From: Lutibacter sp.
Lineage (GTDB): Bacteria > Bacteroidota > Bacteroidia > Flavobacteriales > Flavobacteriaceae
Assembly: GCA_021647265.1 (NCBI GenBank)
Contig: JAKIVA010000021.1
Location: 1-43,557, forward strand
Length of the DNA: 43,557 bases
Reading direction: 5' to 3'
Shown here: one piece after another, positions 15,999 through 25,126 of the stretch
Numbering within the stretch: the stretch's first letter is position 1
Layout: every line of letters begins with the position of its first letter
Translations under genes and position numbers: made by a program
The notes under the pieces: model-generated
The model's input: only the letters and a program-made list of their open reading frames with translations
What the model was told of the DNA's origin: nothing
Databases searched by the model: none

Positions 15999-17006
15999 AT
16001 GATTGAAGAAAATAACGTTCCAGTTGATATAAAAGCTATCAATGAAAAAATTGAGAAAGAGAGTGCTTTTGTAGATTTATTAATGATGGAAATGAATAAG
16101 GTAATTGTTGGCCAAAAACACATGGTTGAACGATTATTGATAGGTTTGCTAGGAAATGGACACATTTTATTAGAGGGTGTGCCAGGATTGGCAAAAACAT
16201 TAGCGATTAATACATTGGCTAAAGCTGTTCATGGAAAATTTAGTAGGGTTCAATTTACACCAGATTTATTACCTGCAGATGTTATTGGAACAATGATTTA
16301 TAGTGTAAAAGACAATGATTTTACAATTAAAAAAGGCCCAATTTTTGCAAATTTTGTATTGGCCGATGAAATTAATCGTGCACCCGCAAAAGTACAATCA
16401 GCACTATTAGAGGCGATGCAGGAACGTCAAATCACTATTGGAGATACTACGTTTAAATTAGATGAACCATTCCTAGTAATGGCAACTCAAAACCCAATTG
16501 AACAAGAAGGGACTTACCCTTTACCAGAGGCACAAATTGACCGTTTTATGTTGAAAACGGTAATTGATTACCCTAAAATTTCTGAGGAACAGCTAATAAT
16601 GCGTCAAAACTTGAAAGGAAACTACGAAAAAGTGAATGCAGTAGCTTCATTAGAGCAAATTAACAGAGCAAGACAGGCTGTAAAAGAAGTGTATATGGAT
16701 GAAAAAATAGAAAAATATATACTTGATCTTATTTTTGCAACGCGTTATCCTGAAAAATACAACTTACCAGATTTAAAAGGATTAATAAGTTTTGGTGCTT
16801 CTCCCCGTGGAAGTATTAACCTTGCAATGGCAGCAAAGTGCTATGCCTTTATAAGACGTAGAGGTTATGTAATTCCTGAAGATGTTAGGGCTATTGTTCA
16901 AGATGTTTTACGTCATAGAGTAGGTATTACTTATGAAGCTGAAGCTGAAAACATTACTTCCGAAGATATTATAAATAAAATTGTAAATGAGGTAGAGGTT
17001 CCATAG
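15999..17006 (+). CDS. MoxR-family AAA+ ATPase, first gene of the bat operon
   Basis: A 335-aa cytoplasmic AAA+ ATPase of the MoxR type. Walker A is GVPGLAKT (60-67) and Walker B is LADEINRAP with Asp123-Glu124. A sensor-1 motif MATQNPIEQEGTYPLPEAQ and the C-terminal lid follow. MoxR proteins act as chaperone-like partners of VWA proteins; here the partners are surely the DUF58, BatA and BatB proteins encoded downstream. The next gene is 114 bases away, the largest gap in the operon, and contains no obvious terminator. Confidence 0.95.
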   Translation: MIEENNVPVDIKAINEKIEKESAFVDLLMMEMNKVIVGQKHMVERLLIGLLGNGHILLEGVPGLAKTLAINTLAKAVHGKFSRVQFTPDLLPADVIGTMIYSVKDNDFTIKKGPIFANFVLADEINRAPAKVQSALLEAMQERQITIGDTTFKLDEPFLVMATQNPIEQEGTYPLPEAQIDRFMLKTVIDYPKISEEQLIMRQNLKGNYEKVNAVASLEQINRARQAVKEVYMDEKIEKYILDLIFATRYPEKYNLPDLKGLISFGASPRGSINLAMAAKCYAFIRRRGYVIPEDVRAIVQDVLRHRVGITYEAEAENITSEDIINKIVNEVEVP

Positions 17007-17120
17007 AATATGTTTATTTGTGTAGCTGTTTAATTATTTAAATCTAATTGTAATTAATTAGAAAAAAATGGTAATAATAGTTCAATAATTACACTTTTCA
17101 ACAATTCAACAACAATACAG

Positions 17121-17993
17121 ATGGATACTAAAGAAATACTAAAAAAAGTTCGAAAAATTGAAATCAAGACACGTAGGCTGTCTGATCACATATTTTCTGG
17201 CGAATATCATAGTTCGTTTAAAGGAAGGGGTATGACTTTTTCTGAAGTAAGGCAATACCAATATGGCGATGATGTTAGAGCAATAGATTGGAATGTTACC
17301 GCACGATATAATGAACCTTATGTAAAAGTATTTGAAGAAGAACGCGAATTAACTATGATGTTATTGGTTGATATAAGTGGTTCAGAATACTTTGGAACAA
17401 CTCAGCAGTTTAAACGAGATACCATTACTGAAATTGCTGCAACATTAGCCTTTTCAGCAATTCAAAACAATGATAAAGTAGGATTGTTACTGTTTTCTGA
17501 TAACGTTGAATTATTTATTCCTCCTAAAAAAGGGAAAAGCCATGTGTTGCGTATTATTAGAGAATTAATAGATTTTCAACCTAAAAGTACTAAAACAAAC
17601 ATTAGTGAAGCGCTTAAATTTTTATCAAGCGTAATGAAGAAAAAGGCCATTGTTTTTATGCTATCCGACTTTATGGATGAAGATTATGAATCAACACTAA
17701 AAATTGCGGGTAAAAAACACGATTTAACAGGTATTAGAGTCTATGATAAACACGATGCTTCAATTCCAAATTTAGGAATGGTTTCAATGCTTGATGCTGA
17801 AACAGGAAAAACAATGTTAGTTAATACAGCTTCAAAAAGTGTTAGAAATAGTTACCAAGCTTATTATTTAAAAATGGTAGCTTATTATGAAAAATCATTT
17901 AGCCGTAGTGGAGCTGGAACAATTAGTTCACGAATAGATGAAAGTTATGTAAAAAAATTATTGGGCTATTTTAAAAACAAAGGAGCGAGATAG
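17121..17993 (+). CDS. DUF58 domain protein of the bat operon
   Basis: A 290-aa soluble protein. It has the DUF58 signature YQYGDDVRAIDWNVTAR (about 46-62), followed by a VWA-like segment with the metal-site motif DISGS (84-88). DUF58 proteins always travel with MoxR ATPases and VWA proteins and are thought to be an adaptor in that complex. The N-terminus is basic and has no signal peptide. Length and order (MoxR, DUF58, then membrane proteins) are the classical Bacteroidota arrangement. Confidence 0.93.
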   Translation: MDTKEILKKVRKIEIKTRRLSDHIFSGEYHSSFKGRGMTFSEVRQYQYGDDVRAIDWNVTARYNEPYVKVFEEERELTMMLLVDISGSEYFGTTQQFKRDTITEIAATLAFSAIQNNDKVGLLLFSDNVELFIPPKKGKSHVLRIIRELIDFQPKSTKTNISEALKFLSSVMKKKAIVFMLSDFMDEDYESTLKIAGKKHDLTGIRVYDKHDASIPNLGMVSMLDAETGKTMLVNTASKSVRNSYQAYYLKMVAYYEKSFSRSGAGTISSRIDESYVKKLLGYFKNKGAR

Positions 17994-18026
17994 CTTTATG
18001 ATTTTAATGAGGAGAAAAATTAAAAA

Positions 18027-19619
18027 ATGAATAAAAAATTAGTTTATATATTATTTTTAATTGGTTTTGTTGGGCTAGCTCAAAAAAATACTGTTTCAAT
18101 TGCAACAGATACTACCGCTATTAAAATTGGTGAACAAATTCAATTAAAAATAACTGTAAATGAAACAAACAATGTAATTTTTCCAAAATTACAGTTAGAT
18201 AGTTTAAGAAAAATTGAAGTTATAGAATCCTTACCGGTTGATACTTTAAAAAATAGATTAGAGAAAAAATATGTACTTACAAGTTTTGATAGCGGACAAT
18301 ATATTTTACCAAAGCAGCAGATTATTATTAATAACAAAAAGTTTTTTACAGACTCACTTTTAATAAATGTTGCCACAGTAAAAGTTGACACATTGAAACA
18401 AAAGATGTTCCCTATAAAATCAATTAAAAAGGAACCGAAAACTTTAGATGATTATAAATATTTACTGTGGTGGCTGATACCAATTTTAATTGTTTTGGCA
18501 ATAGTGTTGTATTATATTTTTAGAAAAAAAGAGAAAAAAGAAACACAAAAAATATATGTTACGCCAATAAATGAAGCTTTACAGCGTCTAAAAGAATTAG
18601 ATGAAAAACAATTATTACAACAAAATAAAATTAAAATCTATTATTCAGAACTAACAGATATTGTAAGGACATATCTTGAAAAAGATATGAATATACCAGC
18701 TCTAGAGTCAACAACAAATGAATTGATAGAAACAATCAATGATTTTAATGAATCGAGTAACTTAGGAATTTCAAAGGAGACCATTAAACAGTTGAAAGAA
18801 GTTTTACAAAGTGCCGATTTAGTAAAGTTTGCCAAAGCAAAACCAATAATTGAAGAAATAAAAAGAGATAGAACGATTGCTGAAAATATTCTTAAAAACA
18901 CACAAAGTGCGGTACAAATTAAACAGGATGAAAGTACAGATGAAGATGTTCAAGAAATGATTGTTTCACAAAAAACACCATCAAAAAACACCAATATATT
19001 TAAAAAGTATATCATTGCTTTTGTAGCAGTTTTAGTGTTGGTTATAGGAATTGTAGGCTATTTTAGTTATAAATATTTCAAAGGTGAATCTGTTCAAAAA
19101 ACAGCTTCTGAAATGTTAGATAAAAAATGGTACACTTCTTCTTATGGTTCACCTGAAGTTACTATAGAAACACCTAAAATATTACAGCAGCAAACTATAG
19201 AAATTCCAGAAAATTTAAAATCAATAATTCAAAGCCAAACTACCTATAACTATGGAAGTTTAACAGGCAATATTTATATAGAAGTAACATCAATTAATTT
19301 TGTTAACGAATTAAATAATTTTAGTTATGATACCGGAATTCAGGCAATATTAAAACAAATTTCACAAAAAATAGGAGCTAAATTTACAGGGTTGAACGAA
19401 GAAATTAGAGTTAATAACGGGGTAGAAGGAAGAATAATTATGGCTAATTATGAGCTGGAAAAGAATACAATGCAACAGCAAAATAAACATAAATTTACAT
19501 TGTTGTTTTTTGCAAACTCTAAAAATATTCGTCAGATACTTGTAACTCAATTAATTGGTGATGAAAAAGCAGAAGAAGTTAGTAATCGAATTATTAATTC
19601 AGTTTCTTTAAAACCATAA
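18027..19619 (+). CDS. Bat operon membrane protein: DUF4381-like with extra C-terminal domain
   Basis: A 530-aa membrane protein. A signal peptide (about 1-18, GLAQ) precedes a periplasmic beta domain (about 20-125). A transmembrane helix spans about 147-165. A cytoplasmic helical segment follows, with INEALQRLKELDEKQL and KIKIYYSELTDIVRTYLEKD, which resembles DUF4381 proteins found next to MoxR/DUF58. After a charged linker there is a second transmembrane helix at about 328-347. A roughly 180-residue extracytoplasmic domain comes last, containing VTIETPKILQQQTIEI and FANSKNIRQILVTQ, perhaps of the PsbP/DcrB-like fold. Ordinary DUF4381 proteins are far shorter (about 150-170 aa), so this is a fused or expanded version. 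Confidence 0.75.
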   Translation: MNKKLVYILFLIGFVGLAQKNTVSIATDTTAIKIGEQIQLKITVNETNNVIFPKLQLDSLRKIEVIESLPVDTLKNRLEKKYVLTSFDSGQYILPKQQIIINNKKFFTDSLLINVATVKVDTLKQKMFPIKSIKKEPKTLDDYKYLLWWLIPILIVLAIVLYYIFRKKEKKETQKIYVTPINEALQRLKELDEKQLLQQNKIKIYYSELTDIVRTYLEKDMNIPALESTTNELIETINDFNESSNLGISKETIKQLKEVLQSADLVKFAKAKPIIEEIKRDRTIAENILKNTQSAVQIKQDESTDEDVQEMIVSQKTPSKNTNIFKKYIIAFVAVLVLVIGIVGYFSYKYFKGESVQKTASEMLDKKWYTSSYGSPEVTIETPKILQQQTIEIPENLKSIIQSQTTYNYGSLTGNIYIEVTSINFVNELNNFSYDTGIQAILKQISQKIGAKFTGLNEEIRVNNGVEGRIIMANYELEKNTMQQQNKHKFTLLFFANSKNIRQILVTQLIGDEKAEEVSNRIINSVSLKP

Positions 19620-19622
19620 ATT

Positions 19623-20627
19623 ATGTTTCAAAATTTCGAATTTTTAAATCCACAGTTTTTATGGTTATTATTAGGAATACCAGCATTAGCAGTTTGGTAT
19701 TTTTTAACACAAAATAACGATACTGCTAGGTTAACAATCCCAAGTACAAAAGGGTTTGAAGCAGCGCCTTCAATTTTATCAAAATTAAAACCATTACTGT
19801 ATATTTTAAGACTGTTAGCATTAACACTATTAATTATTGCGTTGGCCAGACCAAGAAACGTTTCGGTAAGTAAACGAACAAAAACGAATAGAGGAATTGA
19901 TATTGTAATGGCAATTGATGTTTCAGCAAGTATGTTGGCACGAGACTTAAAACCAAACAGGTTAGAAGCATTAAAAAAAGTTGCAACTGAATTTGTTAAT
20001 GAACGACCAAATGACAGAATTGGGATTGTAGTTTACGCAGGTGAAAGTTTTACTAGAACACCAATTACCAGTGATAAGCGTATTATTAGAAAAACCATTT
20101 CAGAAATAAAATGGGGTGAGTTAGACGGAGGTACGGCTATTGGTATGGGGCTGGGCTCGGCAGTTAATCGTTTAAAGGAAAGTAAAGCAAAAAGTAAAGT
20201 TATTATTTTATTAACAGACGGTGTAAACAACACGGGTTTTGTAGATCCAAAAACAGCTACAGAATTAGCCATTGGTTTAGGTATTAAAGTTTATACAATT
20301 GGATTAGGAACCAATGGTACAGCATCTTTTCCTTATGCAAAAGACCCAAAAACAGGAAAGTTATTGTTTAGAAATTCACCCGTTGAAATAGATGAAAATT
20401 TACTTAAATATATAGCAAAAGAAACAGGAGGAAAATATTTTAGAGCAACAGATAATACGAAATTAAAAGCAATTTATAACGAGATTAATAAGTTAGAAAA
20501 AACAGAGATTGAAGAATTTAAATATTATAATTACCATGAGCAGTATAGATTTTTAGTCCTATTGGCAGGATTATTAATAGTAATAGAAATAGTTTTAAAA
20601 CATACAATTTTTAGGAGTTTTATATAG
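19623..20627 (+). CDS. batA: BatA, VWA-domain membrane protein
   Basis: A 334-aa inner-membrane protein. Two helices near the N-terminus (about 12-28 and 57-75) are followed by a von Willebrand factor A domain (about 92-290) with the metal-site motif DVSAS at 99-103 and conserved Thr/Asp further on (TPITSDKR, LLTDGVNN). A third helix lies at about 311-327. BatA proteins act with MoxR in envelope stress; the original aerotolerance phenotype comes from Bacteroides. It begins 3 bases after the preceding stop. Its TAG stop overlaps a GTG that opens the mini-ORF described next. Confidence 0.93.
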   Translation: MFQNFEFLNPQFLWLLLGIPALAVWYFLTQNNDTARLTIPSTKGFEAAPSILSKLKPLLYILRLLALTLLIIALARPRNVSVSKRTKTNRGIDIVMAIDVSASMLARDLKPNRLEALKKVATEFVNERPNDRIGIVVYAGESFTRTPITSDKRIIRKTISEIKWGELDGGTAIGMGLGSAVNRLKESKAKSKVIILLTDGVNNTGFVDPKTATELAIGLGIKVYTIGLGTNGTASFPYAKDPKTGKLLFRNSPVEIDENLLKYIAKETGGKYFRATDNTKLKAIYNEINKLEKTEIEEFKYYNYHEQYRFLVLLAGLLIVIEIVLKHTIFRSFI

Positions 20628-20731
20628 TGTATGAAGAGATGTTTAAAGGTGTAGATGATAAAAATATAATGGAACAATTAAACGCTTTAATAAAATCGCA
20701 AACAAATAAACGATTCAACAATAATAAATAG
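20627..20731 (+). CDS. Possible 34-aa mini-ORF between batA and batB
   Basis: A GTG at 20627-20629 overlaps the batA stop (TAGTG). It opens a 34-codon frame (MYEEMFKGVDDKNIMEQLNA...) whose TAG at 20729-20731 directly touches the batB ATG. The predicted peptide is a charged amphipathic helix. In the batA-batB gap of an otherwise tightly packed operon this fits a translationally coupled small gene. However, a 104-base frame free of stops can occur by chance, and a later ATG at 20639 is an alternative start. No family is recognised. Confidence 0.3.
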   Translation: MYEEMFKGVDDKNIMEQLNALIKSQTNKRFNNNK

Positions 20732-21781
20732 ATGTATCAAATAGAAGAACCAACATATTTTTTATACTTAGCAATTATTCCAGTAATATTTGTGATGTTT
20801 TTAATTGTTTTTTGGTGGAAGAAAAGAACTCAAAAACAATTTACAAATAGTAAATTAATTGAAAAGTTAAGTCCGGAAAAATCTACATTTAAATCCTTTT
20901 TAAAAATTATTGTTGTTAGTTTAGGACTTGCATTTTTAATTATTTCTCTTGCGAATCCTAAAATGGGAACAAAACTAGAAACAATTAAACGTCAGGGAGT
21001 TGACATTGTTTTTGCTTTAGACGTTTCTAAAAGTATGTTGGCAGAAGATATTGCTCCAAGCCGTTTGGATAAGGCAAAACAAATTATTACTAAAATAATT
21101 GATAATTTAGGAAGCGACAGGGTAGGGATAATTGTATACGCAGGAAATGCATATCCCTTACTTCCTATTACAACTGACCACGCAGCTGCAAAAATGTTTT
21201 TGCAAAACGCTAATCCAGATATGGTTTCAAGTCAAGGAACAGCAATTAATGAAGCTATTGAGAGAGCCTTAACTTATTATGATGATAATGAACAAACAAA
21301 CCGCTTTCTATTTATTGTATCTGATGGAGAAGACCATGCCGAAAGTGATTTTTCAGCGATAAATCAAGCGGTGAAAGAAGGTATAAAAACGTATACTATT
21401 GGCGTTGGGACAAAAGAAGGAGGGCCAATTCCATTAAAAAATACAATAGGAGGAATTACCTATAAAAAAGATAGTAAAGGAGAGGTTGTAATAACTAAAA
21501 TGAAGGCACAAACATTACAAGATATTGCTAACAAAGGAAAAGGAAAATACATCAACGGAAATAAAACACAAGAAACTATTAATACAGTTAGTGATTTACT
21601 TTTAAAAGCTGAAAAAAATGAATTTGAAACCAAACAATTTTCAGATTATAAGGACCAATTTCAGTGGTTTATTGGTTTTGGTCTATTATTCTTAATAATA
21701 GATGTATTATTGCTTGAAAAGAAAACAAAATGGATTCAGAAATTAAATTTATTTAATCAAACAGAAATACCTAAAAAATAA
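20732..21781 (+). CDS. batB: BatB, VWA-domain membrane protein
   Basis: A 349-aa paralogue of BatA. Helices lie at about 10-28 and 57-73. The VWA domain (about 90-300) has DVSKS (97-101), TTDHAAA and VSDGEDHAESD. A C-terminal helix lies at about 318-335. The metal site appears intact, so it should bind Mg or Mn. It is encoded between the mini-ORF and batC (7-base gap) and should form a membrane complex with BatA and MoxR. Confidence 0.93.
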   Translation: MYQIEEPTYFLYLAIIPVIFVMFLIVFWWKKRTQKQFTNSKLIEKLSPEKSTFKSFLKIIVVSLGLAFLIISLANPKMGTKLETIKRQGVDIVFALDVSKSMLAEDIAPSRLDKAKQIITKIIDNLGSDRVGIIVYAGNAYPLLPITTDHAAAKMFLQNANPDMVSSQGTAINEAIERALTYYDDNEQTNRFLFIVSDGEDHAESDFSAINQAVKEGIKTYTIGVGTKEGGPIPLKNTIGGITYKKDSKGEVVITKMKAQTLQDIANKGKGKYINGNKTQETINTVSDLLLKAEKNEFETKQFSDYKDQFQWFIGFGLLFLIIDVLLLEKKTKWIQKLNLFNQTEIPKK

Positions 21782-21788
21782 GTGATAA

Positions 21789-22586
21789 ATGAAAAATAGT
21801 TTAATCATATTATTTCTATGTTTAACAACGGTTATTTTTTCTCAAGAAAAAACATCAAAAGATCTAGAGCGCGAGGCAAGAGAAGATGTTAGAGAAGGGA
21901 ATAAATTATACAATCAATTAAAATTTAAGGAAGCTGAAATAGCTTATAAAAAAGGACTTTCTAAAAATCCAAATTACCCTAAAGCAGCGTATAATTTAGG
22001 AAATTCAATTTATCAACAAGATAGATTTAAAGAAGCTGTTAGCCAGTTTGAATTGGCAGAAAAAACAGTTAAAGATAAAATGAGCAAAGCAGAAGCTTTT
22101 CATAATATGGGAAATTCTTTTATGAAAGAAAAACAGTATGGAAAAGCTGTAGAAGCTTTCAAAAATGCTTTGAGGAATAATTCAAAAGATGATGAAACAC
22201 GCTATAATTTAGCCTTAGCTCAAGAATTATTGAAACAACAACAACAACAAAACAAGAATAATAAAGATAAAAACAAAGACAAGAATAATAAGGATAAGAA
22301 CAAGGATAAAAAAGATAAGAAAGAAGGAGATAAAAATAAGAAAGACGATAAGAATAAAGACAAAGACAAAGGAAAAGATAAAAAAGATAATAAAGGAGAC
22401 AAAAAGAAAAACAAAGACAACAAAGAAAATCAGGATAAACAACAAAAACCTAGGCCGAATCAATTATCTCCAGAGCAAATGAAGCAATTGCTTGAGGCAA
22501 TGAATAACGAAGAAAATAAAACACAAAAAAAACTGAATGCAAAGAAAGCAAAAGGAAGAAAAATAAAACAAGAAAAAGACTGGTAA
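21789..22586 (+). CDS. batC: BatC, TPR protein with Lys/Asn/Asp-rich tail
   Basis: A 265-aa exported protein. A signal peptide (about 1-18, IFSQ) precedes three TPR units (about 34-145: KAAYNLGNSIYQQDRFKEAV, AEAFHNMGNSFMKEKQYGKA, DDETRYNLALAQELLKQQQQ). A low-complexity tail from about 150 to 215 is built almost only of Lys, Asp and Asn, and is encoded by A-rich DNA at about 22240-22440. The C-terminus, RPNQLSPEQMKQLLEAM, is a conserved BatC-type helix. Such charged tails are seen in flavobacterial BatC proteins; their function is unknown. Long Leu/Phe/Ser frames on the opposite strand are artefacts of this composition. Confidence 0.9.
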   Translation: MKNSLIILFLCLTTVIFSQEKTSKDLEREAREDVREGNKLYNQLKFKEAEIAYKKGLSKNPNYPKAAYNLGNSIYQQDRFKEAVSQFELAEKTVKDKMSKAEAFHNMGNSFMKEKQYGKAVEAFKNALRNNSKDDETRYNLALAQELLKQQQQQNKNNKDKNKDKNNKDKNKDKKDKKEGDKNKKDDKNKDKDKGKDKKDNKGDKKKNKDNKENQDKQQKPRPNQLSPEQMKQLLEAMNNEENKTQKKLNAKKAKGRKIKQEKDW

Positions 22587-22587
22587 A

Positions 22588-24354
22588 ATGAAAATGAAAA
22601 GGATTTACATACTAGCTATTTTAGTGTTTACAACACAAGTGCTTTTTGCTCAAGTTGAGTTTAAAACTATTGTAAGTAAAAACAAATTAGGTGTAAATGA
22701 GCGACTTAGAATTGAATTTGTAGTAAACAAGCAAGGGGCAGATCATTTTGTACCACCCTCATTTACAAATTTTAAGATTGTAGGAGGGCCTAGTTCATCA
22801 GTAAATCAATCTTGGATAAATGGGAAATCAACCTATTCTCAAGCTTATATTTATATTATTGAACCTAAAAGAGAAGGCGAGTTTACCATTCAACCTGCAA
22901 AAATTGAGTATAAAGGTAAAATTGTTAAATCTAATAAAGTTAAAATAACTGTAACAAAAGCAATAGAAATACCTAAAGACCCCAACAATCCAAATTATAT
23001 AGCTCAGCAAAATATTCATTTAGTGGCTGAAGTTTCAAATTTAAACCCTTATGTTGGTGAAGGAATTTATGTAGTTTATAAGTTATTTGTTAGTGAAAAT
23101 ATAAGTGTGAATGACTGGCGAGTTAGTGATTCTCCTCAATACAATGGCTTTTGGAATCAAGATATTGAGGTGAAAAACATAAATGTAAGAAAAGGAAGTT
23201 ACAATGGAGAACCTTATAGGTATATTATTTTAAAAAAAGCAGTATTAATTCCACAGAGATCAGGTAAGTTATTAATTGAACCAATTAAAATGGATTTTTC
23301 AGTTGGTATACCAACAGGGAGAGGTGACTTTTTTGGGAATATGATTACTAGAAATATTAAATATTCAACAAAATCAACTGTAAAAAATATAACTGTTAAA
23401 GCATTACCAGAAAAAGGGAAACCAATTGATTTTTCAGGAGCAGTAGGAGAATTTAATTTTAAGGTAGAGGCAAATAAAAATGTGTTAAAAGCAAATGAAG
23501 CTACTCAAATTGTTGTAGAGGTATCTGGAAGGGGTAATTTAAAACTTTTTGATATCCCAAAAATTACGACACCATCAGAGTTGGAAGTGTATACTCCAGA
23601 GCATAAAGAACAGGTTTTAACATCGTTAAACGGGTTGAGAGGAAGTATTCAAGATTCTTATACTGTAGTTCCTCAATTCAAAGGAAAATACAAAATACCA
23701 GCTGTTACATTTTCATACTTTAACCCCAAAAACAAAAAATATCACACTATAAAATCTAAAGATATTATAGTTAATGTTACAGAAGGAAAAGAATTATTTT
23801 CAAACAATGGTAACTCATACAGCATTGACAAACAACAAGTGGTTGCTAATGATAATAATTTTAGATTCATAGCTTTAAAAACTAAGCTTAAACTAAAAAA
23901 TAAAGAGATTTTTTTAAATTCAACTAAGTTTTACTTGTTACTATTACTACCATTTTTAGCAATTCCTATTGGTGTAATAATAGGTAAGAAAAGAGCGCAA
24001 CGTGCAGGTGATGTATTTGGAAATAAAATTAGAAAAGCAGATAGATTAGCACGTAAATATTTATCTGAAGCCAAAAAACAATTGGGAAATCACGAAGCAT
24101 TTTACATTGCTTTAGAGAAGGCTTTACACAATTTTTTAAAGGCAAAACTTTATTTGGAAACATCAGAAATTTCAAAAGAAAAAATTATAGCATTATTACA
24201 AAATAAAAAAGTTGATGAGTCTTCAATAAATGAATTTATGGATGTTTTGAATAATTGTGATCTTGCACGTTATACACCAACAACAAATGTATTGATGAAA
24301 CAGGATTTTGAAAAAGCAAAAAAAGTAATAACCAATATAGATAAACAATTGTAA
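22588..24354 (+). CDS. batD: BatD, oxygen-tolerance-type membrane protein
   Basis: A 588-aa protein with a signal peptide (about 1-22, VLFAQ) and a long extracytoplasmic beta-sandwich array (about 23-440) typical of BatD. Conserved stretches include AYIYIIEPKREGEFTIQPAK near 80-105 and DSYTVVPQFKGKYKIPAV near 355-375. One transmembrane helix (about 449-466) follows, then a basic cytoplasmic tail with helices. It starts 1 base after the batC stop. BatD is thought to support the VWA complex from the periplasmic side. Confidence 0.9.
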   Translation: MKMKRIYILAILVFTTQVLFAQVEFKTIVSKNKLGVNERLRIEFVVNKQGADHFVPPSFTNFKIVGGPSSSVNQSWINGKSTYSQAYIYIIEPKREGEFTIQPAKIEYKGKIVKSNKVKITVTKAIEIPKDPNNPNYIAQQNIHLVAEVSNLNPYVGEGIYVVYKLFVSENISVNDWRVSDSPQYNGFWNQDIEVKNINVRKGSYNGEPYRYIILKKAVLIPQRSGKLLIEPIKMDFSVGIPTGRGDFFGNMITRNIKYSTKSTVKNITVKALPEKGKPIDFSGAVGEFNFKVEANKNVLKANEATQIVVEVSGRGNLKLFDIPKITTPSELEVYTPEHKEQVLTSLNGLRGSIQDSYTVVPQFKGKYKIPAVTFSYFNPKNKKYHTIKSKDIIVNVTEGKELFSNNGNSYSIDKQQVVANDNNFRFIALKTKLKLKNKEIFLNSTKFYLLLLLPFLAIPIGVIIGKKRAQRAGDVFGNKIRKADRLARKYLSEAKKQLGNHEAFYIALEKALHNFLKAKLYLETSEISKEKIIALLQNKKVDESSINEFMDVLNNCDLARYTPTTNVLMKQDFEKAKKVITNIDKQL

Positions 24355-24355
24355 A

Positions 24356-25108
24356 ATGAAAAAAATTATTTTTATTTTTTTGATATTTTTCAGTTTGGTT
24401 TTAGAAGCTCAAAACGCAAACGAATTATTTTCGAAAGCTAATAATTTGTATAAGAATGGTGAATATTCAAAAGCGATTGAATTGTATACTGCTATTGAAA
24501 AACAAGGGCTAGAATCGGATGAGTTATTTTTTAATTTAGGGAATTCTTACTACAAATTAAATAAAGTAGCACCATCTATTTATTATTATGAAAAAGCATT
24601 AAAAATAAACCCATCAAATGAAGATGCATTATTTAATTTAGCTTTTGCAAAACGTATGACTATTGATGTTATTGAAGATTTACCAAAAACATTTTTACAA
24701 CGATTTTCAACAAACATCATTCAAAAACTATCATTTGATACTTGGGCTATTATTGCAGTTGTATCTTCCTTTTTAGTAACTGTATTATTTTTGTTATACT
24801 ATTTCTCTTTTTCCTCTAAAAAGAAATTATTATATTTTAATACAACCATATTCACAGTTTTTATATTAATTATAAGTGTGTTTTTTGCATTTAATAATTA
24901 TAAAACTGTAAAAAATAATAGAACGGCCATAATTTTCTCCCCTAAAGTTGAAATTAAAAATGCACCGTCAATGAATAGCGATGAGGTATTTGAACTTCAT
25001 GAAGGTACTAAAGTGGTTATTTTAGATGAACTTGATAATTGGAAAAAAATTAAAATTGCCGATGGTAAAATTGGCTGGATTTATACCGACGATTTGAAAG
25101 AAATTTAA
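24356..25108 (+). CDS. batE: BatE, TPR and SH3-domain membrane protein
   Basis: A 250-aa protein and the last gene of the operon. A signal peptide (about 1-18) precedes TPR repeats (about 20-100; SKANNLYKNGEYSKAIELY, EKALKINPSNEDALFNLAFA). Two membrane helices lie at about 125-145 and 160-177. A bacterial SH3 domain (about 188-250) contains NAPSMNSDEVFELHEGTKV and GWIYTDDL. This layout is that of BatE. It begins 1 base after the batD stop. The gene ends 18 bases before a convergent TlpA-like gene, with no strong hairpin between them. Confidence 0.9.
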   Translation: MKKIIFIFLIFFSLVLEAQNANELFSKANNLYKNGEYSKAIELYTAIEKQGLESDELFFNLGNSYYKLNKVAPSIYYYEKALKINPSNEDALFNLAFAKRMTIDVIEDLPKTFLQRFSTNIIQKLSFDTWAIIAVVSSFLVTVLFLLYYFSFSSKKKLLYFNTTIFTVFILIISVFFAFNNYKTVKNNRTAIIFSPKVEIKNAPSMNSDEVFELHEGTKVVILDELDNWKKIKIADGKIGWIYTDDLKEI

Positions 25109-25126
25109 TGAATTTTCTAGTTTATA

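Noticed and set aside
22220..22463. Long minus-strand Leu/Phe/Ser frames opposite batC
   Set aside because: They are the mirror of the A-rich Lys/Asp/Asn codons of BatC and have no independent support.
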